64,000 nucleotides of DNA from Opitutales bacterium UBA5694 (GCA_002420185.1 DIHO01000019.1:186001-250000); one strand, 5' to 3'; positions 26,089 to 35,272 are shown, counted from the first letter of the stretch. The notes: a model not told the origin generated them from the sequence alone. Translations and numbers: made by a program.

Positions 26089-28446
26089 CTAAAGAGGCCA
26101 GAAAATGGGGAGTGCAATCATGGATATTATGAATACAACGAGGGCTAGGGGAGCCCCAACTTTAATGTAGTCGACGAACCTGTACCCGCCCGGTCCCATA
26201 ACAAGAATATTGGCAGGATGGGAGATGGGGCTAGTGAAACTGGCGGAAGCAGCCAAAGCGATGGCCATCATCCCTGATTGCGGAGAGATACCGAGGTCGG
26301 TGCAAGACTTTAGGACGATGGGGGACATAAGTACAACCAAGGCAGACGTAGGAATGATTGTGGTCGCTAGGGCAGTAACGACGTAGAGGCTACCAATGAC
26401 TATCCAAGGACCATGATCTCCCACGGTTGACATAATTGCTGTTGCGAGAAGTTCAGCGGCTCCTGTTTTCTCAATGGCAGTTCCTAGTGGCAGCATGCCG
26501 GCTATCAGAAAGACCGACTTCCACTCAATTGCCCGATAGGCTTCTTCCATTTTTAGGCATCCACATAGAACCATCAAAGCGGCCCCTGTGACCGCAGTTA
26601 TCGCGATGGAGTACCAGCCGAAGAAAACGGGTATCAGCACCGCTATCATGATGCAACTCGCCAGAACGGATTTGCTTGTCTGGAAAGTCTTATTGTCAAC
26701 CTGAGATAGGAAAATGAAATCCGGATCCTTTTCCAGTAAGCTCAGTTTCTCTTTAGGTCCCATGAGGAGAAAACTGTCACCAAATTGCAGCTGCTTGTTT
26801 CCTAGGTGAGCCCTGTATGAGCTATCGGCTTTTTGAATACCGAGAATTTGCAGACCGTACTTTTCACTGAACTGTATGCCCGCCAAAGAGTGGCCGACGA
26901 TTTTCGATTTGGGAGATAGCGTGGCCTCGGCCAAACCCACTTCTTCGGACTCTAGGATTCCTTTCTCTGCCTTGTCGGGAAATTGGATCTCGAGTTCCTG
27001 CAAGCTGCGGATTAAATGGAGGTCGTCTCGGCGTCCATGAAGTGTAAGTCGATCGCCGGCATGAAGAATCTCCTCTGCTCTAGGAAGCAATACCGTTTCC
27101 CCTTGTCTTTGAATTTTAATTACATGTAGATCAAATCCAATACGGAGCTGACTATCCTTGATGGCCTTACCCACTAACCAGGAGTCGGCCGGAATGGATA
27201 TCTCAAAAAGTCGCTCCGTGGTGCTCGTGTAGCGATTGATCTTCTCCTTCGTAGCGAGCTTGAAATGGGAAAAGTTTGGATCTTCCTTTAGCTGTTCGAC
27301 ATTAGAAGACTTGCATTGAACCAGTAATTTATCGCCTGCGTACAGTACTTCTTGTGCTAACTTCCGGTTTTTAAATTCTCCCTGGTGTCGAATCAGAATT
27401 ATGCTGGCATCAAATCGGTTGCGGAAATTGGTTCCTTGGACTGAGTTGCCGACGAGAAAAGAATCAGGAGCAATCGTGAGCTCGGTGACTGAGATTTCTG
27501 GAGAAAGCAGTGTGGAGTTGCTGGAAGATGCGTCATTCGGGACGAGCTTTTGCCAGCCTTGCAACTCGGCTAATCGTTCCGCTTGTCCTTGGGTCAAGAG
27601 GCGATCGCCACTTTGAAGTCGGGAATCAGGGTCGGGTGTGAAAATGGTTTCACCATTCCGTTGGAGAGCGATTACTCGAAAACCGAGTGCTTTTCCGAGT
27701 TGACTTTCGATTAGGCTCTTACCGGACAATACGGAATTGGGGCCAACCTTTAGGAAGAAGGTGCGTTCGCCAAGTTCGTATTGGCTAAACAAGGACTCGA
27801 CTCTTTGTTGATCGGTAGAGGAACGTGACTTGCCATAGTCAGGCAGAATGAAGCGGGAAGATAAAGCGACGAAGACGATTCCGCCGATCATTACCGAGGC
27901 ACCGATAGGAGTGAAGTCGAACAAGCCGAAGGGTTCGAGATTGTTCTGACGGAGGGCGTCGCTTATAAGGAGGTTGGGTGGGGTACCAATTAGAGTGGTT
28001 AGCCCTCCTAAAAGTGACCCATAAGCTAGCGGCATGAGCAGCTTGGATGGGCTAGTGTCGGTTTCCCGCGATACCTTCAAAACCACCGGAAGCATTAGAG
28101 CCGCGACTCCAATGTTGTTCATCACCGCTGAAAGTAAGCCCGAGGTGAGCATGATGACAAATATCATGCGAGATTCGGTCTTTCCGGTGAAACGCAAGAC
28201 ATAGCGTCCTATAATGTTAGCCACTCCGGTATTGGCCAACCCCTCGCTAAGTATGAACATTGCCCAAACAGTGACAACAGCTGGGTTGCTAAACCCGGAT
28301 ACGGCTTCGGAGGTGTCGAGTACCCCCGTTAATGCTAATGCGGCCAACACGAGAAGCGCTGTCACATCCATTCTAACTTTCTCGGTTACGAAGAGAACGA
28401 GCGAGATGACGAGTATTGAAAGGACGATGGCGATATCAGCGGTCAT
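26089..28446 (-). CDS. SLC13/DASS-type permease with four RCK_C domains
   Basis: A 785-residue inner-membrane transporter. Residues 1-205 hold the first half of a DASS (SLC13, CitT/ArsB superfamily) permease, including VMNNIGVAALMLP and the signature GTPPNLLISDA. Residues ~225-580 are cytoplasmic and contain four repeats of the TrkA-C/RCK_C type, each with a G-x-S/A-x-x-x-x-x-x-R/Q-x-G-x-x-V/I-x-x-I-x-R pattern ending in AGD-L-L or SGDRLL. Residues ~600-785 are the second membrane half with a mirrored motif (IIPTSALVVLMSP, FTSPISHPANILVMGPGGY). Family members take up sulfate, dicarboxylates or similar anions with Na+. Four RCK_C domains suggest ligand gating. In a sulfatase-rich locus, sulfate transport is a plausible but unproven role. 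Confidence 0.88.
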   Translation of the reverse strand: MTADIAIVLSILVISLVLFVTEKVRMDVTALLVLAALALTGVLDTSEAVSGFSNPAVVTVWAMFILSEGLANTGVANIIGRYVLRFTGKTESRMIFVIMLTSGLLSAVMNNIGVAALMLPVVLKVSRETDTSPSKLLMPLAYGSLLGGLTTLIGTPPNLLISDALRQNNLEPFGLFDFTPIGASVMIGGIVFVALSSRFILPDYGKSRSSTDQQRVESLFSQYELGERTFFLKVGPNSVLSGKSLIESQLGKALGFRVIALQRNGETIFTPDPDSRLQSGDRLLTQGQAERLAELQGWQKLVPNDASSSNSTLLSPEISVTELTIAPDSFLVGNSVQGTNFRNRFDASIILIRHQGEFKNRKLAQEVLYAGDKLLVQCKSSNVEQLKEDPNFSHFKLATKEKINRYTSTTERLFEISIPADSWLVGKAIKDSQLRIGFDLHVIKIQRQGETVLLPRAEEILHAGDRLTLHGRRDDLHLIRSLQELEIQFPDKAEKGILESEEVGLAEATLSPKSKIVGHSLAGIQFSEKYGLQILGIQKADSSYRAHLGNKQLQFGDSFLLMGPKEKLSLLEKDPDFIFLSQVDNKTFQTSKSVLASCIMIAVLIPVFFGWYSIAITAVTGAALMVLCGCLKMEEAYRAIEWKSVFLIAGMLPLGTAIEKTGAAELLATAIMSTVGDHGPWIVIGSLYVVTALATTIIPTSALVVLMSPIVLKSCTDLGISPQSGMMAIALAASASFTSPISHPANILVMGPGGYRFVDYIKVGAPLALVVFIISMIALPIFWPL

Positions 28447-28701
28447 GTTGGAGGGTGACGGTACCGATTATTTAATGGCAAAATTGAGATCTAGGCAAAG
28501 TGGAAATACACAATGGTGCAAGTCTGCGATTGCGGCATCGAACGTTTGTTTTCTGCACGGTGGATTAGATTAGGATTTGTGGTAAATAAGAGGATCCCAT
28601 ATATTTGGCCTGGGGTTTGCCTGGGATGACAATCTATAAATTACGTTTTTGGGCTGCCATTACTCGACTTATTCGAATTCGGGCGATAAGTGTCATCCAT
28701 C

Positions 28702-29187
28702 ATGGAATTTGTAATTAATATCTTAAAGTCACCATTTGCGTGGGGATTGGCTATTGGATTAGGTTTCTTCGTCTATACTCTCTTTCGTTTAGGCGTCTCT
28801 AGTCGAGAGCTGAGCCGGTATAAGCGAATGCTGAGCGACAAAATGGAGGTGGAGGCAGAGCTCATGCAGCGGTTGAAATTGGAGAGGCAGAAACTAGAGA
28901 AAGAAAACGAGAACTTGCGGGTCGAGGTTTCTATCTTGTCGGAAAAGCCTAACGCGAAAATCGAGAAAGAGCTAGAGATCCTGTTGAGAGCGGAAAAAAG
29001 CATGGTAATGAATGCGCCAGGCTTTCCGGCGGCATGGGAAACTGCAAAAGCAAACGCGGCTGACGAAATCGCGAATGAGTTTGCGGGTAAGAGTATGCCA
29101 AAACGTATCTTTAAAAAACTTTTTCGTAGGGGTACTTCAAACGGTGGACAGGAATCGCTCGAATCGAAGCAGCAGAGTGAATCATAG
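28702..29187 (+). CDS. Membrane-anchored coiled-coil protein of unknown function
   Basis: A 161-residue protein counted from ATG 28702 (a GTG four codons upstream is also possible). One transmembrane helix near the N-terminus (WGLAIGLGFFVYTLFRLGV) is followed by about 55 residues of charged heptad-type sequence (ELMQRLKLERQKLEKENENL), a likely coiled coil. The C-terminal part has a segment PGFPAAWETAKANAADEIAN and then a basic stretch (KRIFKKLFRR) and a polar tail. It resembles small membrane proteins with a cytoplasmic coiled coil; no family can be named. It is 67 bases upstream of the exonuclease gene in the same direction, so the two could be co-transcribed. Confidence 0.75.
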   Translation: MEFVINILKSPFAWGLAIGLGFFVYTLFRLGVSSRELSRYKRMLSDKMEVEAELMQRLKLERQKLEKENENLRVEVSILSEKPNAKIEKELEILLRAEKSMVMNAPGFPAAWETAKANAADEIANEFAGKSMPKRIFKKLFRRGTSNGGQESLESKQQSES

Positions 29188-29254
29188 GTTAAGGGCCTGG
29201 TTTGTTCTGTGCTACCCTCATTCGTTACACATCCTCAATTAGACTTTCAGGTGT

Positions 29255-29860
29255 ATGTTCCTTGTATTTGATACAGAAACGACCGGATTGCCGAAACGAT
29301 ATGACGCTCGAATTAGCGATGTCGATAACTGGCCCCGTGTGATACAGCTCGCATGGGCGTTTTATGGTTCGAACCGGAAACTGATTGAAAGCAGAGTGGA
29401 TTTAATCAAGCCGGATGGTTGGGTAATTCCAACGGAAAGATTCTGGATCGAGAATGGATTCAGTCAAAGCCAGTCAGAGTCCGATGGGATTCCGATAAAG
29501 GATGCCCTATCGGGCTTTTTGAATAAAGTAGAACAGACACAATATTTGATCGCACACAATATGAGTTATGACCACCCGGTGCTTGGAGCGGAGTGTGTCC
29601 GGGCCAAAATTCATTCGAAGCAGAAGCCCGAGCGAATTTGCACAAAGGATATTTCGACAGACTTTTGTAAAATACCGGGAAAATATGGATACAAATGGCC
29701 TACTCTATCCGAATTGCATCTGAAGCTATTTGACTTTGATTTTGAAGGAGCTCATGATGCCTTGTTAGATGTGAAGGCCTGTGCCAAATGTCTGTTCGAG
29801 CTCGAACGTAAGAAAGTAGTTCAGCTAGGAGGGGAAAGGTATTCTCAGGCTTCGGATTGA
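29255..29860 (+). CDS. DnaQ-like 3'-5' exonuclease
   Basis: A 201-residue DEDD-family exonuclease that removes nucleotides from 3' ends. Exo I is FDTETTGLP (Asp6, Glu8) at the very N-terminus, Exo II is YLIAHNMSYDHPVL (the Asp after Tyr), and Exo III is EGAHDALLDVKACA, of the DEDDh type (His-x4-Asp). The DTKDI-type segment between Exo II and III (RICTKDISTDFC) and WPTLSELHLKLF are typical of stand-alone DnaQ-like proteins rather than polymerase III epsilon with its C-terminal tether. Cytoplasmic. The start at the ATG is fixed by Exo I lying five residues in. Role could be DNA repair or RNA trimming. Confidence 0.93.
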   Translation: MFLVFDTETTGLPKRYDARISDVDNWPRVIQLAWAFYGSNRKLIESRVDLIKPDGWVIPTERFWIENGFSQSQSESDGIPIKDALSGFLNKVEQTQYLIAHNMSYDHPVLGAECVRAKIHSKQKPERICTKDISTDFCKIPGKYGYKWPTLSELHLKLFDFDFEGAHDALLDVKACAKCLFELERKKVVQLGGERYSQASD

Positions 29861-30358
29861 CTATCCAATGGTCAAAGTGCTCTTTTTTCTAAGCCTATTT
29901 AACCGGCGGTTGCTGCCCAGAAAACTTGGCTCGAAATTACTCGAACGCTTTTAAGATATGGTCCTTGAATTTTTCTATGGATATAATTATCCGCCTATTC
30001 ACAAATTCGCCAGGATGGGTTAATTCGGTAGTATTGTAGTTTAGCCTGCCATTGACCTTTTGGGCGACCTGAATCCCTTCGGAGCGGCTTTGAATTTTTG
30101 TGGAGAGGAACGCAAAGCCTAATTGGATTCATTGCTTTTTTCTACTGAAAAATGTATCCACGAATTGGAAATTGATAAACGGATAAATTCGAAACCTCGA
30201 TGGCAGATTCCCGACTAAACTTTGGTCTGGGTGACGGTTTTGTTGGTGCTTGTGGCGTCGAATATTACGGCGGCGGCATGAAATGTGGTTACCTTAGGCC
30301 GCAAGTAACCCGTTTCGGGCTAGGATGTGATGGTAACTCGAATTAATGGTAATCCTGA
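29861..30358. other. Intergenic stretch containing a gene fragment
   Basis: About 500 bases with no intact gene. On the reverse strand it contains a 64-codon coding-like fragment (separate entry) and, at about 30200-30300, a second short reverse segment (YLRPKVTTFHAAAVIF) that also reads like protein. Both have lost any start. Confidence 0.35.
29937..30128 (-). pseudogene. Coding-like C-terminal fragment, family unknown
   Basis: A 63-codon reverse frame ending in TAA at 29937 gives RSEGIQVAQKVNGRLNYNT followed by ELTHPGEFVNRRIIISIEKF, a clearly protein-like sequence with no start codon and a TGA just upstream. I do not recognise the family. It looks like the surviving C-terminus of a deleted gene. 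Confidence 0.35.
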
Positions 30359-30640
30359 TTAGAGTAGCGATAAGGGTAGTTTGAACGATGGAGGGTCCTC
30401 GGCTGGACGAGGTGGCACCGTGAGTCCCATACGCTTTCGTATGTCACCAATAACTCTTAGAAGAGCGAATACCGTTGCCCCGAGCTGCCACCCCAAAAGC
30501 AGTCCTAACCGATTGAGCTCGCTATTGAAGCGATCTCCGCGAGCGTCCAGTAAGAAAGGAAGCGAAAAGGAGCAAACGAAACAGACGAGCCAGAGAAAAA
30601 AGAACACTTTGATGAGCCGGCCCGGACTCTTCGCGAACAA
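30359..30640 (-). CDS. Small membrane protein of unknown function
   Basis: A 93-residue frame with two likely membrane helices: VFFFLWLVCFVCSFSLPFLL near the N-terminus and LLLGWQLGATVFALLRVIG in the middle, followed by a basic turn (DIRKRMG) and a Pro-rich tail. The only near-N-terminal start is TTG at 30640; a TAG lies eight codons upstream. The pattern of hydrophobic segments is believable for a real protein, but the weak start and the decayed surroundings leave open that it is a remnant. No function can be assigned. Confidence 0.4.
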   Translation of the reverse strand: MFAKSPGRLIKVFFFLWLVCFVCSFSLPFLLDARGDRFNSELNRLGLLLGWQLGATVFALLRVIGDIRKRMGLTVPPRPAEDPPSFKLPLSLL

Positions 30641-30786
30641 CAGCCTGATTGTGCTCTATCAAATCATTGAGGTCAATACTGGCAACGAGTGTGTTAGCGG
30701 GATACCTCAATTTTATCCTGGCGTTTATGGCGAGCAATGTATTAGGTTAACCCAAGTTCTGTAAGGTCCACGTTCGTTATGTTACC

Positions 30787-30855
30787 GTCGTGGGAGCGGA
30801 TTTGCACGACGATCAGCAATATGAGCACTTCGGTGTGAAACCGCTCCTACAAATT
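30787..30855. repeat. Inverted pair of REP-like palindromic elements
   Basis: GTGGGAGCGGATTTGCAC on the left and GTGTGAAACCGCTCCTAC on the right are imperfect reverse complements (four mismatches) separated by about 30 bases. The right arm read on the minus strand is GTAGGAGCGGTTTCACAC. The arrangement is that of a REP doublet and could fold as a long hairpin. It sits between two reverse-strand genes. Confidence 0.65.
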
Positions 30856-31070
30856 TGTATATATTTCGGGATTAATAGGGAGAAGGCAGTATTCTTTGGG
30901 ACCGTCGACACCTACCTACGACGCCCGAAATTCTAAACAAAAGCTCAAGTCGATTTTCCTACAAACGAAATTTTCGCTACTCGCGTCTTCAAAAATAAGT
31001 GACGATCCACTGGCTGACTGTTCTACAAGGGCCCAAGCGGGACTTAGAGCTCCACCCCACACAAGCGAAT

Positions 31071-33296
31071 TTACAATACCGTTAGGGTTACTGTGTTCTC
31101 AGTATATCCAATTCTAAACTTCAGTCCACTCGCAGTTTCTACCTCCGATTTTTCGTTGGTAAAGGAACCCGAAAGAGACTTCGATTTTAGTATGGTATAC
31201 TTTTTTCCTGAGACGATACTTGTCTCATCTGCGATACGTACTTTCAGTCCACCTGAAATGACCGCTTTACCCTCCACGATGAAGAAACTGTTCTTGTCTT
31301 CCTTAAACTCAATTAGAAGAATAGATTCTGGGAAGGAAATATAATCTGACTTTACGACAATACCAGGTACAATGTTGTGCACGAAACCATTGTTATGCAG
31401 AGTAGCCGCTACGGTTCCACTGCCTGAGAGCAACGCCCCAGTTTGTATGTCTAGCCAGCGATTGGAAGCAATTGTAGCATCATCAAAATAAAGCACTCCA
31501 TTTGTGGACAATTGTATCTCGTTTCGCCCCGTTAAGGTAACGCCCTTTTCAACAAACACTTCCTGAACCTGATTCGCTCCCTTTATTTCGAGACTCAAAA
31601 ACTCTAGGTCGGACGCAACCACGGCGTCACCTCCAGCATCCACGGTCGCAGTCCAGGAGGCCTGCGGCCCGCCAACCTCCGACATGTAGACTAATCCAGC
31701 ATTCTCGTAATTATAATCCGACCAATTTGCTGCGACGCTGGCGTCGGCCTGATCATCGCCCATCCATCGATGGTAAGTATTGGCAAATCCCTTCGCTTCC
31801 GCTACCCGCTCTTTCAACAAGATGGCGTTCATTTCTTCCACCATCGCTGAGTGATTCGACGCGATATCTTTCGCTTCGCTGGGATCTTGGCTTAGATTGA
31901 ACAAGGACAAACCTGATTTAGCACGAATCAGCTTATAATCACCCCGAATAATTGACTGCCCATTTCCTGCTTCGTGGATAACAAACTCGCGTTCTCGCTG
32001 ATACCCATTTCCTGTCAAAGTGGGTGCGATCGACACACCGTCTAATCCCACAGGCACATCCACACCCGCCAGTTCGCTGAAGGTCGGTAACAGGTCGGTT
32101 ACATCCAGCACTCTATCAACGCTGGTACCCGATTTCAGCTTCGAACTAGAGCTATATGCTTTGGGTAATCGCATGAGAGTGGGAATTCGGATACCACCTT
32201 CTTGAATTTTTCCCTTCTGGCCGCTGAGATAGGCATTAGACTTGAACTCAGTTATACTGTTATCTCCCGGTCCACCGTTGTCCGATTGAAAAACAATAAG
32301 AGTCTTTTCCAAAACAGAATCGGAGCGATCTCCATCTCCATTCGGATCCTTGAGTGCTTCCAGAATATTCCCAAAATGGCCGTCGATACGTGTAATCATC
32401 GCCGCCCACTGCTTCGCCTGATCGCTGAGCGAATCGAACCAGGGAAACTCCCGGTAGGCGCGGTCCCACTCAGGAAGTTGTTCTACCTCCCTGAATGGGG
32501 CATGCGGAACTTGACTTGCAAAAAGGCCGAAAAAGGGTTGTCCTGTAGCATTGTAGTTCTGTGCTTGAATACGTACAAAATCAAGAGCAGCAAAGGCATA
32601 AACATCATCGCAATAGGCGATATCCGGATAATGTGGGTTGTTTTGTAAAGCTGGGGTATTTGGATATCCCCGATTGTTCGCATACCGCGTTATCGAGTTA
32701 GGCACGAGTTCCAGACCACCAATTGACCCAGGCAACGCGGGTGCCTTCCACAGGTTTGGCTGAAAGAAGGTATGGGCCCTAACATGGTGAAGCTCCGCCA
32801 ACACGTGCTGGTAACCGTGCGAAGTTGGCAAGGTCTGGACATTAAGGATTTCAGGGTACGCATCTTTGTTGGGAGTCCCTCCATAGCCCCATTTTCCCCA
32901 ATAACCGGTCACATAGCCAGCTCGGAATAAGACGTCCCCCATGGTGATATCATCCGCACGAATCGCTTTTTTCGCATTGTCCGGGTCATTACGATCAGCG
33001 AAGGTGTGGCCTTGATGAAAGCCTGTTTGCTGCGATGAGCGAGCGGGCGAGCAAACGGTACACCCGTAGGATCTAGAAAAATTGACCCCCTCAGCGGCCA
33101 GCTTGTCGAGAGTAGGTGTAACTAGATGGGGAAGCCCTTTTGCTTTTCGTTCGAACTGCCCATTGGGACCCAGAGCCCCCCAGCCCATGTCGTCTACATA
33201 AAGATAGAGAATATTCGGACGAATAGTCTCTGCCCATAAACTTGAGGTAGCATAGGCTACCGCTAACAGAAAAAGAGAGTAATGGAGTGATTTCAC
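31071..33296 (-). CDS. Secreted sulfatase with C-terminal beta-strand domain
   Basis: A 741-residue protein: signal peptide (YSLFLLAVAYATSSLWA), a type I sulfatase domain to about residue 510, and a long C-terminal extension. The catalytic motif is C-S-P-A-R (82-86) and the metal Asp pair is in YLYVDDMGWG; VFQSDNGGPGDNS supplies the second metal site. The last ~220 residues are rich in Ser, Gly, Thr and alternating hydrophobic strands (VFVEKGVTLTGRNEIQLST, SGSGTVAATLHNNG), resembling the autotransporter-associated or passenger-like beta-helix repeats seen in Verrucomicrobia. This could attach the enzyme to the surface or bind polysaccharide. The C-terminal segment ends GYTENTVTLTVL, without a sorting motif I recognise. 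Confidence 0.9.
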   Translation of the reverse strand: MKSLHYSLFLLAVAYATSSLWAETIRPNILYLYVDDMGWGALGPNGQFERKAKGLPHLVTPTLDKLAAEGVNFSRSYGCTVCSPARSSQQTGFHQGHTFADRNDPDNAKKAIRADDITMGDVLFRAGYVTGYWGKWGYGGTPNKDAYPEILNVQTLPTSHGYQHVLAELHHVRAHTFFQPNLWKAPALPGSIGGLELVPNSITRYANNRGYPNTPALQNNPHYPDIAYCDDVYAFAALDFVRIQAQNYNATGQPFFGLFASQVPHAPFREVEQLPEWDRAYREFPWFDSLSDQAKQWAAMITRIDGHFGNILEALKDPNGDGDRSDSVLEKTLIVFQSDNGGPGDNSITEFKSNAYLSGQKGKIQEGGIRIPTLMRLPKAYSSSSKLKSGTSVDRVLDVTDLLPTFSELAGVDVPVGLDGVSIAPTLTGNGYQREREFVIHEAGNGQSIIRGDYKLIRAKSGLSLFNLSQDPSEAKDIASNHSAMVEEMNAILLKERVAEAKGFANTYHRWMGDDQADASVAANWSDYNYENAGLVYMSEVGGPQASWTATVDAGGDAVVASDLEFLSLEIKGANQVQEVFVEKGVTLTGRNEIQLSTNGVLYFDDATIASNRWLDIQTGALLSGSGTVAATLHNNGFVHNIVPGIVVKSDYISFPESILLIEFKEDKNSFFIVEGKAVISGGLKVRIADETSIVSGKKYTILKSKSLSGSFTNEKSEVETASGLKFRIGYTENTVTLTVL

Positions 33297-33671
33297 AGTT
33301 TCAAAACCCTAAATAATCCTAATATTCGATCCAGGTCAACGTCTGAGAGCTCTTCTCTGACTTCAGTCAGAACCCGTCAGACTCAACCCTTCCCGGCCTC
33401 GTTTTGGAACCTTATCCGTCGGAGATAACTCAATACTCTCGACCTTCAGCTTTCAGGCAAAAATCTTAAAACGTTGAAAGGTAATCACTCCGAGCATTAA
33501 CGCCACCAAAACGCCCATAAGATCTCTAAAAATCCCAAGGCTAGTGGATACAATATTTTTAATGAGCATCTGATTCCATTACCATCGAAGCCGTCCTGTT
33601 GGGGCAAGCCGCAGTCAGGCAACCCTGAGCCGCCTCAGGCTGGAGAAGTCACACCAGCTTTTGGAATCTAT
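33297..33671. other. Intergenic stretch
   Basis: Upstream of the sulfatase, about 375 bases with no confident gene. A 38-residue reverse frame (33453-33569) encodes one strongly hydrophobic helix (GVLVALMLGVITF) with a basic end and could be a tiny membrane protein or a fragment. A hairpin with arms CCTGAG and CTCAGG lies near 33624-33639 with no T tract. Confidence 0.3.
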
Positions 33672-33980
33672 TTAAAGCAAAAGTGTATTGATAAGATCAG
33701 TCTGGACCGTGATGACATCATCATTGTGTGGGTACTTTATAATCAGAATGGCATGAACACTTGGCGTCAATTTTCTTAAATCTAGAAATCGCATATTCGA
33801 GTCGTGAAGAAGGGTCGCAGCAATCGATTCATAAGAAACTAGCTCTATGTCTGGATACCGCACGTCATTGATGTTCTTTGGATAGAGCTCGTTCACAAAT
33901 TTTCCAGTGTCCAATAATACCGATCCAATCCTTGTCCGAATAGATTGATCGAGCCACTTCCCAATACGAATCGAGTTGAT
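33672..33980 (-). pseudogene. Probable Uma2-type nuclease-fold remnant
   Basis: A reverse frame gives about 100 residues that resemble the core of the Uma2 family (restriction-endonuclease-like fold, very common in cyanobacteria and PVC): IRIGKWLDQSI, then RTRIGSVLLDTGKFV, then VRYPDIELVSYESIA with the conserved Pro-Asp, then HAILIIKYPHNDDVITVQ where intact proteins have VEVLSPSD. The catalytic Glu of that strand is missing, the N-terminal 30-40 residues are replaced by unrelated sequence overlapping the next gene, and the protein stops before the C-terminal helix. The match is weak and by eye only. Confidence 0.35.
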
Positions 33981-34011
33981 ATATGCACGCTCATCGGTGC
34001 AATAATGCGGC

Positions 34012-35262
34012 GTGGAGGATGTTGCAGAGGTTGTCGTCATCGGTGCAGGAATTGCAGGGCTTCGTTGTGCCATCGAACTTCAAAGCAAGGGAATTCAAAC
34101 AATCGTCTTAGACGCGAGCGACCGAGTAGGTGGACGCATGAAAACTGATTTGTACGATGGCTTCCGATTGGATCGTGGCTTTCAGGTGCTCCTCACCGCC
34201 TACGATGAATGTAGTTCGGTTCTGGACTACGACACCCTTAAGTTAGGGGCATTCGAACCGGGGGCGCTTGTGTGGACGGGATCGCGAATGGAAAAACTGA
34301 TCGATCCGTGGCGCCGCCCTAGGCAGCTTCTAACCGCCGCCTTAAGTCCAGTCGGCTCGTTCCAAGATAAGTTGCGGGTAGGAGGACTCCGAGAGAAACT
34401 GCGAAGGAAAGCAGTGAGCACGATATACGAGGGCGAAGAAAAATCAACCTTGGAGAAATTGAAGGAAATCGGATTCTCTACGCCCTTTATTGAAACCTTT
34501 TTTAGGCCCTTTTATGGCGGGATATTCCTGGAGAACGACCTGTCTACCGGCAGCAAAATGTTTGAATTCGTATTCAAAATGTTTGGTCAGGGGTATGCTG
34601 CACTGCCTCAGGACGGTATTTCTAGCATCCCCCTGCAGTTGAGTAAAAGGCTTAACCCAAACACCGTTCGCACCAAACAACGAGTCGTGAAATTAGCTCC
34701 CAACAATATCACTACAGAGGAGGGCTCACGTTTTACCGCTCAGCACATCGTTCTCGCTACGGATATGAACTCCGCTAATAAACTCGCCAAAATTGAATCA
34801 TTGGACCGCGATTGGAACGGAACGTACTGCCACTACTACGCTGCTCGGAATAGCCCATTACCAGAGCCAGTTATCGCACTCAACGGTTCTGGAAAGGGCG
34901 ACATAACAAACATCGCCGTTCCCACCGATGTCAATCGAGGCTATGCATCTGATGGCGAATCCCTCATTTGCGTTTCCACCTCAAAACCGGTTTCCAAAGA
35001 TGAACTCGCTCCTGAGCTGTATTCCTGGTTTGGAAACGTGTCTAAGGATTTTCGCTTTCTTGCCGATTACTCGATTCCTCACGCACTGCCTCGTCAACTA
35101 CCCAGCGACAACGCGTATGGCAAAGCTGAGCTTAGATCACCAGAGGGCCACTGGATTTGCGGCGACTATCGTTATTCGAGTTCTGTCCAAGGAGCCATGG
35201 CTTCTGGTCGCATGGTGGGCGAAGCTGTTTGCAAGGAGGTAATAAGACTCGGCGAACGTTAA
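34012..35262 (+). CDS. FAD-dependent amine oxidase / protoporphyrinogen-oxidase-like protein
   Basis: A 416-residue flavoprotein starting at GTG 34012. The dinucleotide-binding motif is VVVIGAGIAGLRCAIEL (6-22) followed by VLDASDRVGGRMKTD, the classic FAD-binding start of the amine oxidase/phytoene desaturase superfamily. FRLDRGFQVLLTAYDE follows, and HWICGDYRYSSSVQGAMASG near the C-terminus is the second FAD-contacting motif. No signal peptide. Such proteins often oxidise amines or desaturate isoprenoids; the closest subclass here is the short NAD(P)/FAD-dependent type of unknown substrate. The DUF2071 gene follows ten bases later, so the two are probably one operon. The start is set by the FAD motif being only five residues downstream. 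Confidence 0.9.
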   Translation: MEDVAEVVVIGAGIAGLRCAIELQSKGIQTIVLDASDRVGGRMKTDLYDGFRLDRGFQVLLTAYDECSSVLDYDTLKLGAFEPGALVWTGSRMEKLIDPWRRPRQLLTAALSPVGSFQDKLRVGGLREKLRRKAVSTIYEGEEKSTLEKLKEIGFSTPFIETFFRPFYGGIFLENDLSTGSKMFEFVFKMFGQGYAALPQDGISSIPLQLSKRLNPNTVRTKQRVVKLAPNNITTEEGSRFTAQHIVLATDMNSANKLAKIESLDRDWNGTYCHYYAARNSPLPEPVIALNGSGKGDITNIAVPTDVNRGYASDGESLICVSTSKPVSKDELAPELYSWFGNVSKDFRFLADYSIPHALPRQLPSDNAYGKAELRSPEGHWICGDYRYSSSVQGAMASGRMVGEAVCKEVIRLGER

Positions 35263-35272
35263 AATCAACGAT

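Noticed and set aside
33672..34073. Treating the whole 133-residue reverse frame as an intact gene
   Set aside because: Its first 30 residues overlap the FAD-binding start of the next gene in antisense; only the inner part resembles a known family.
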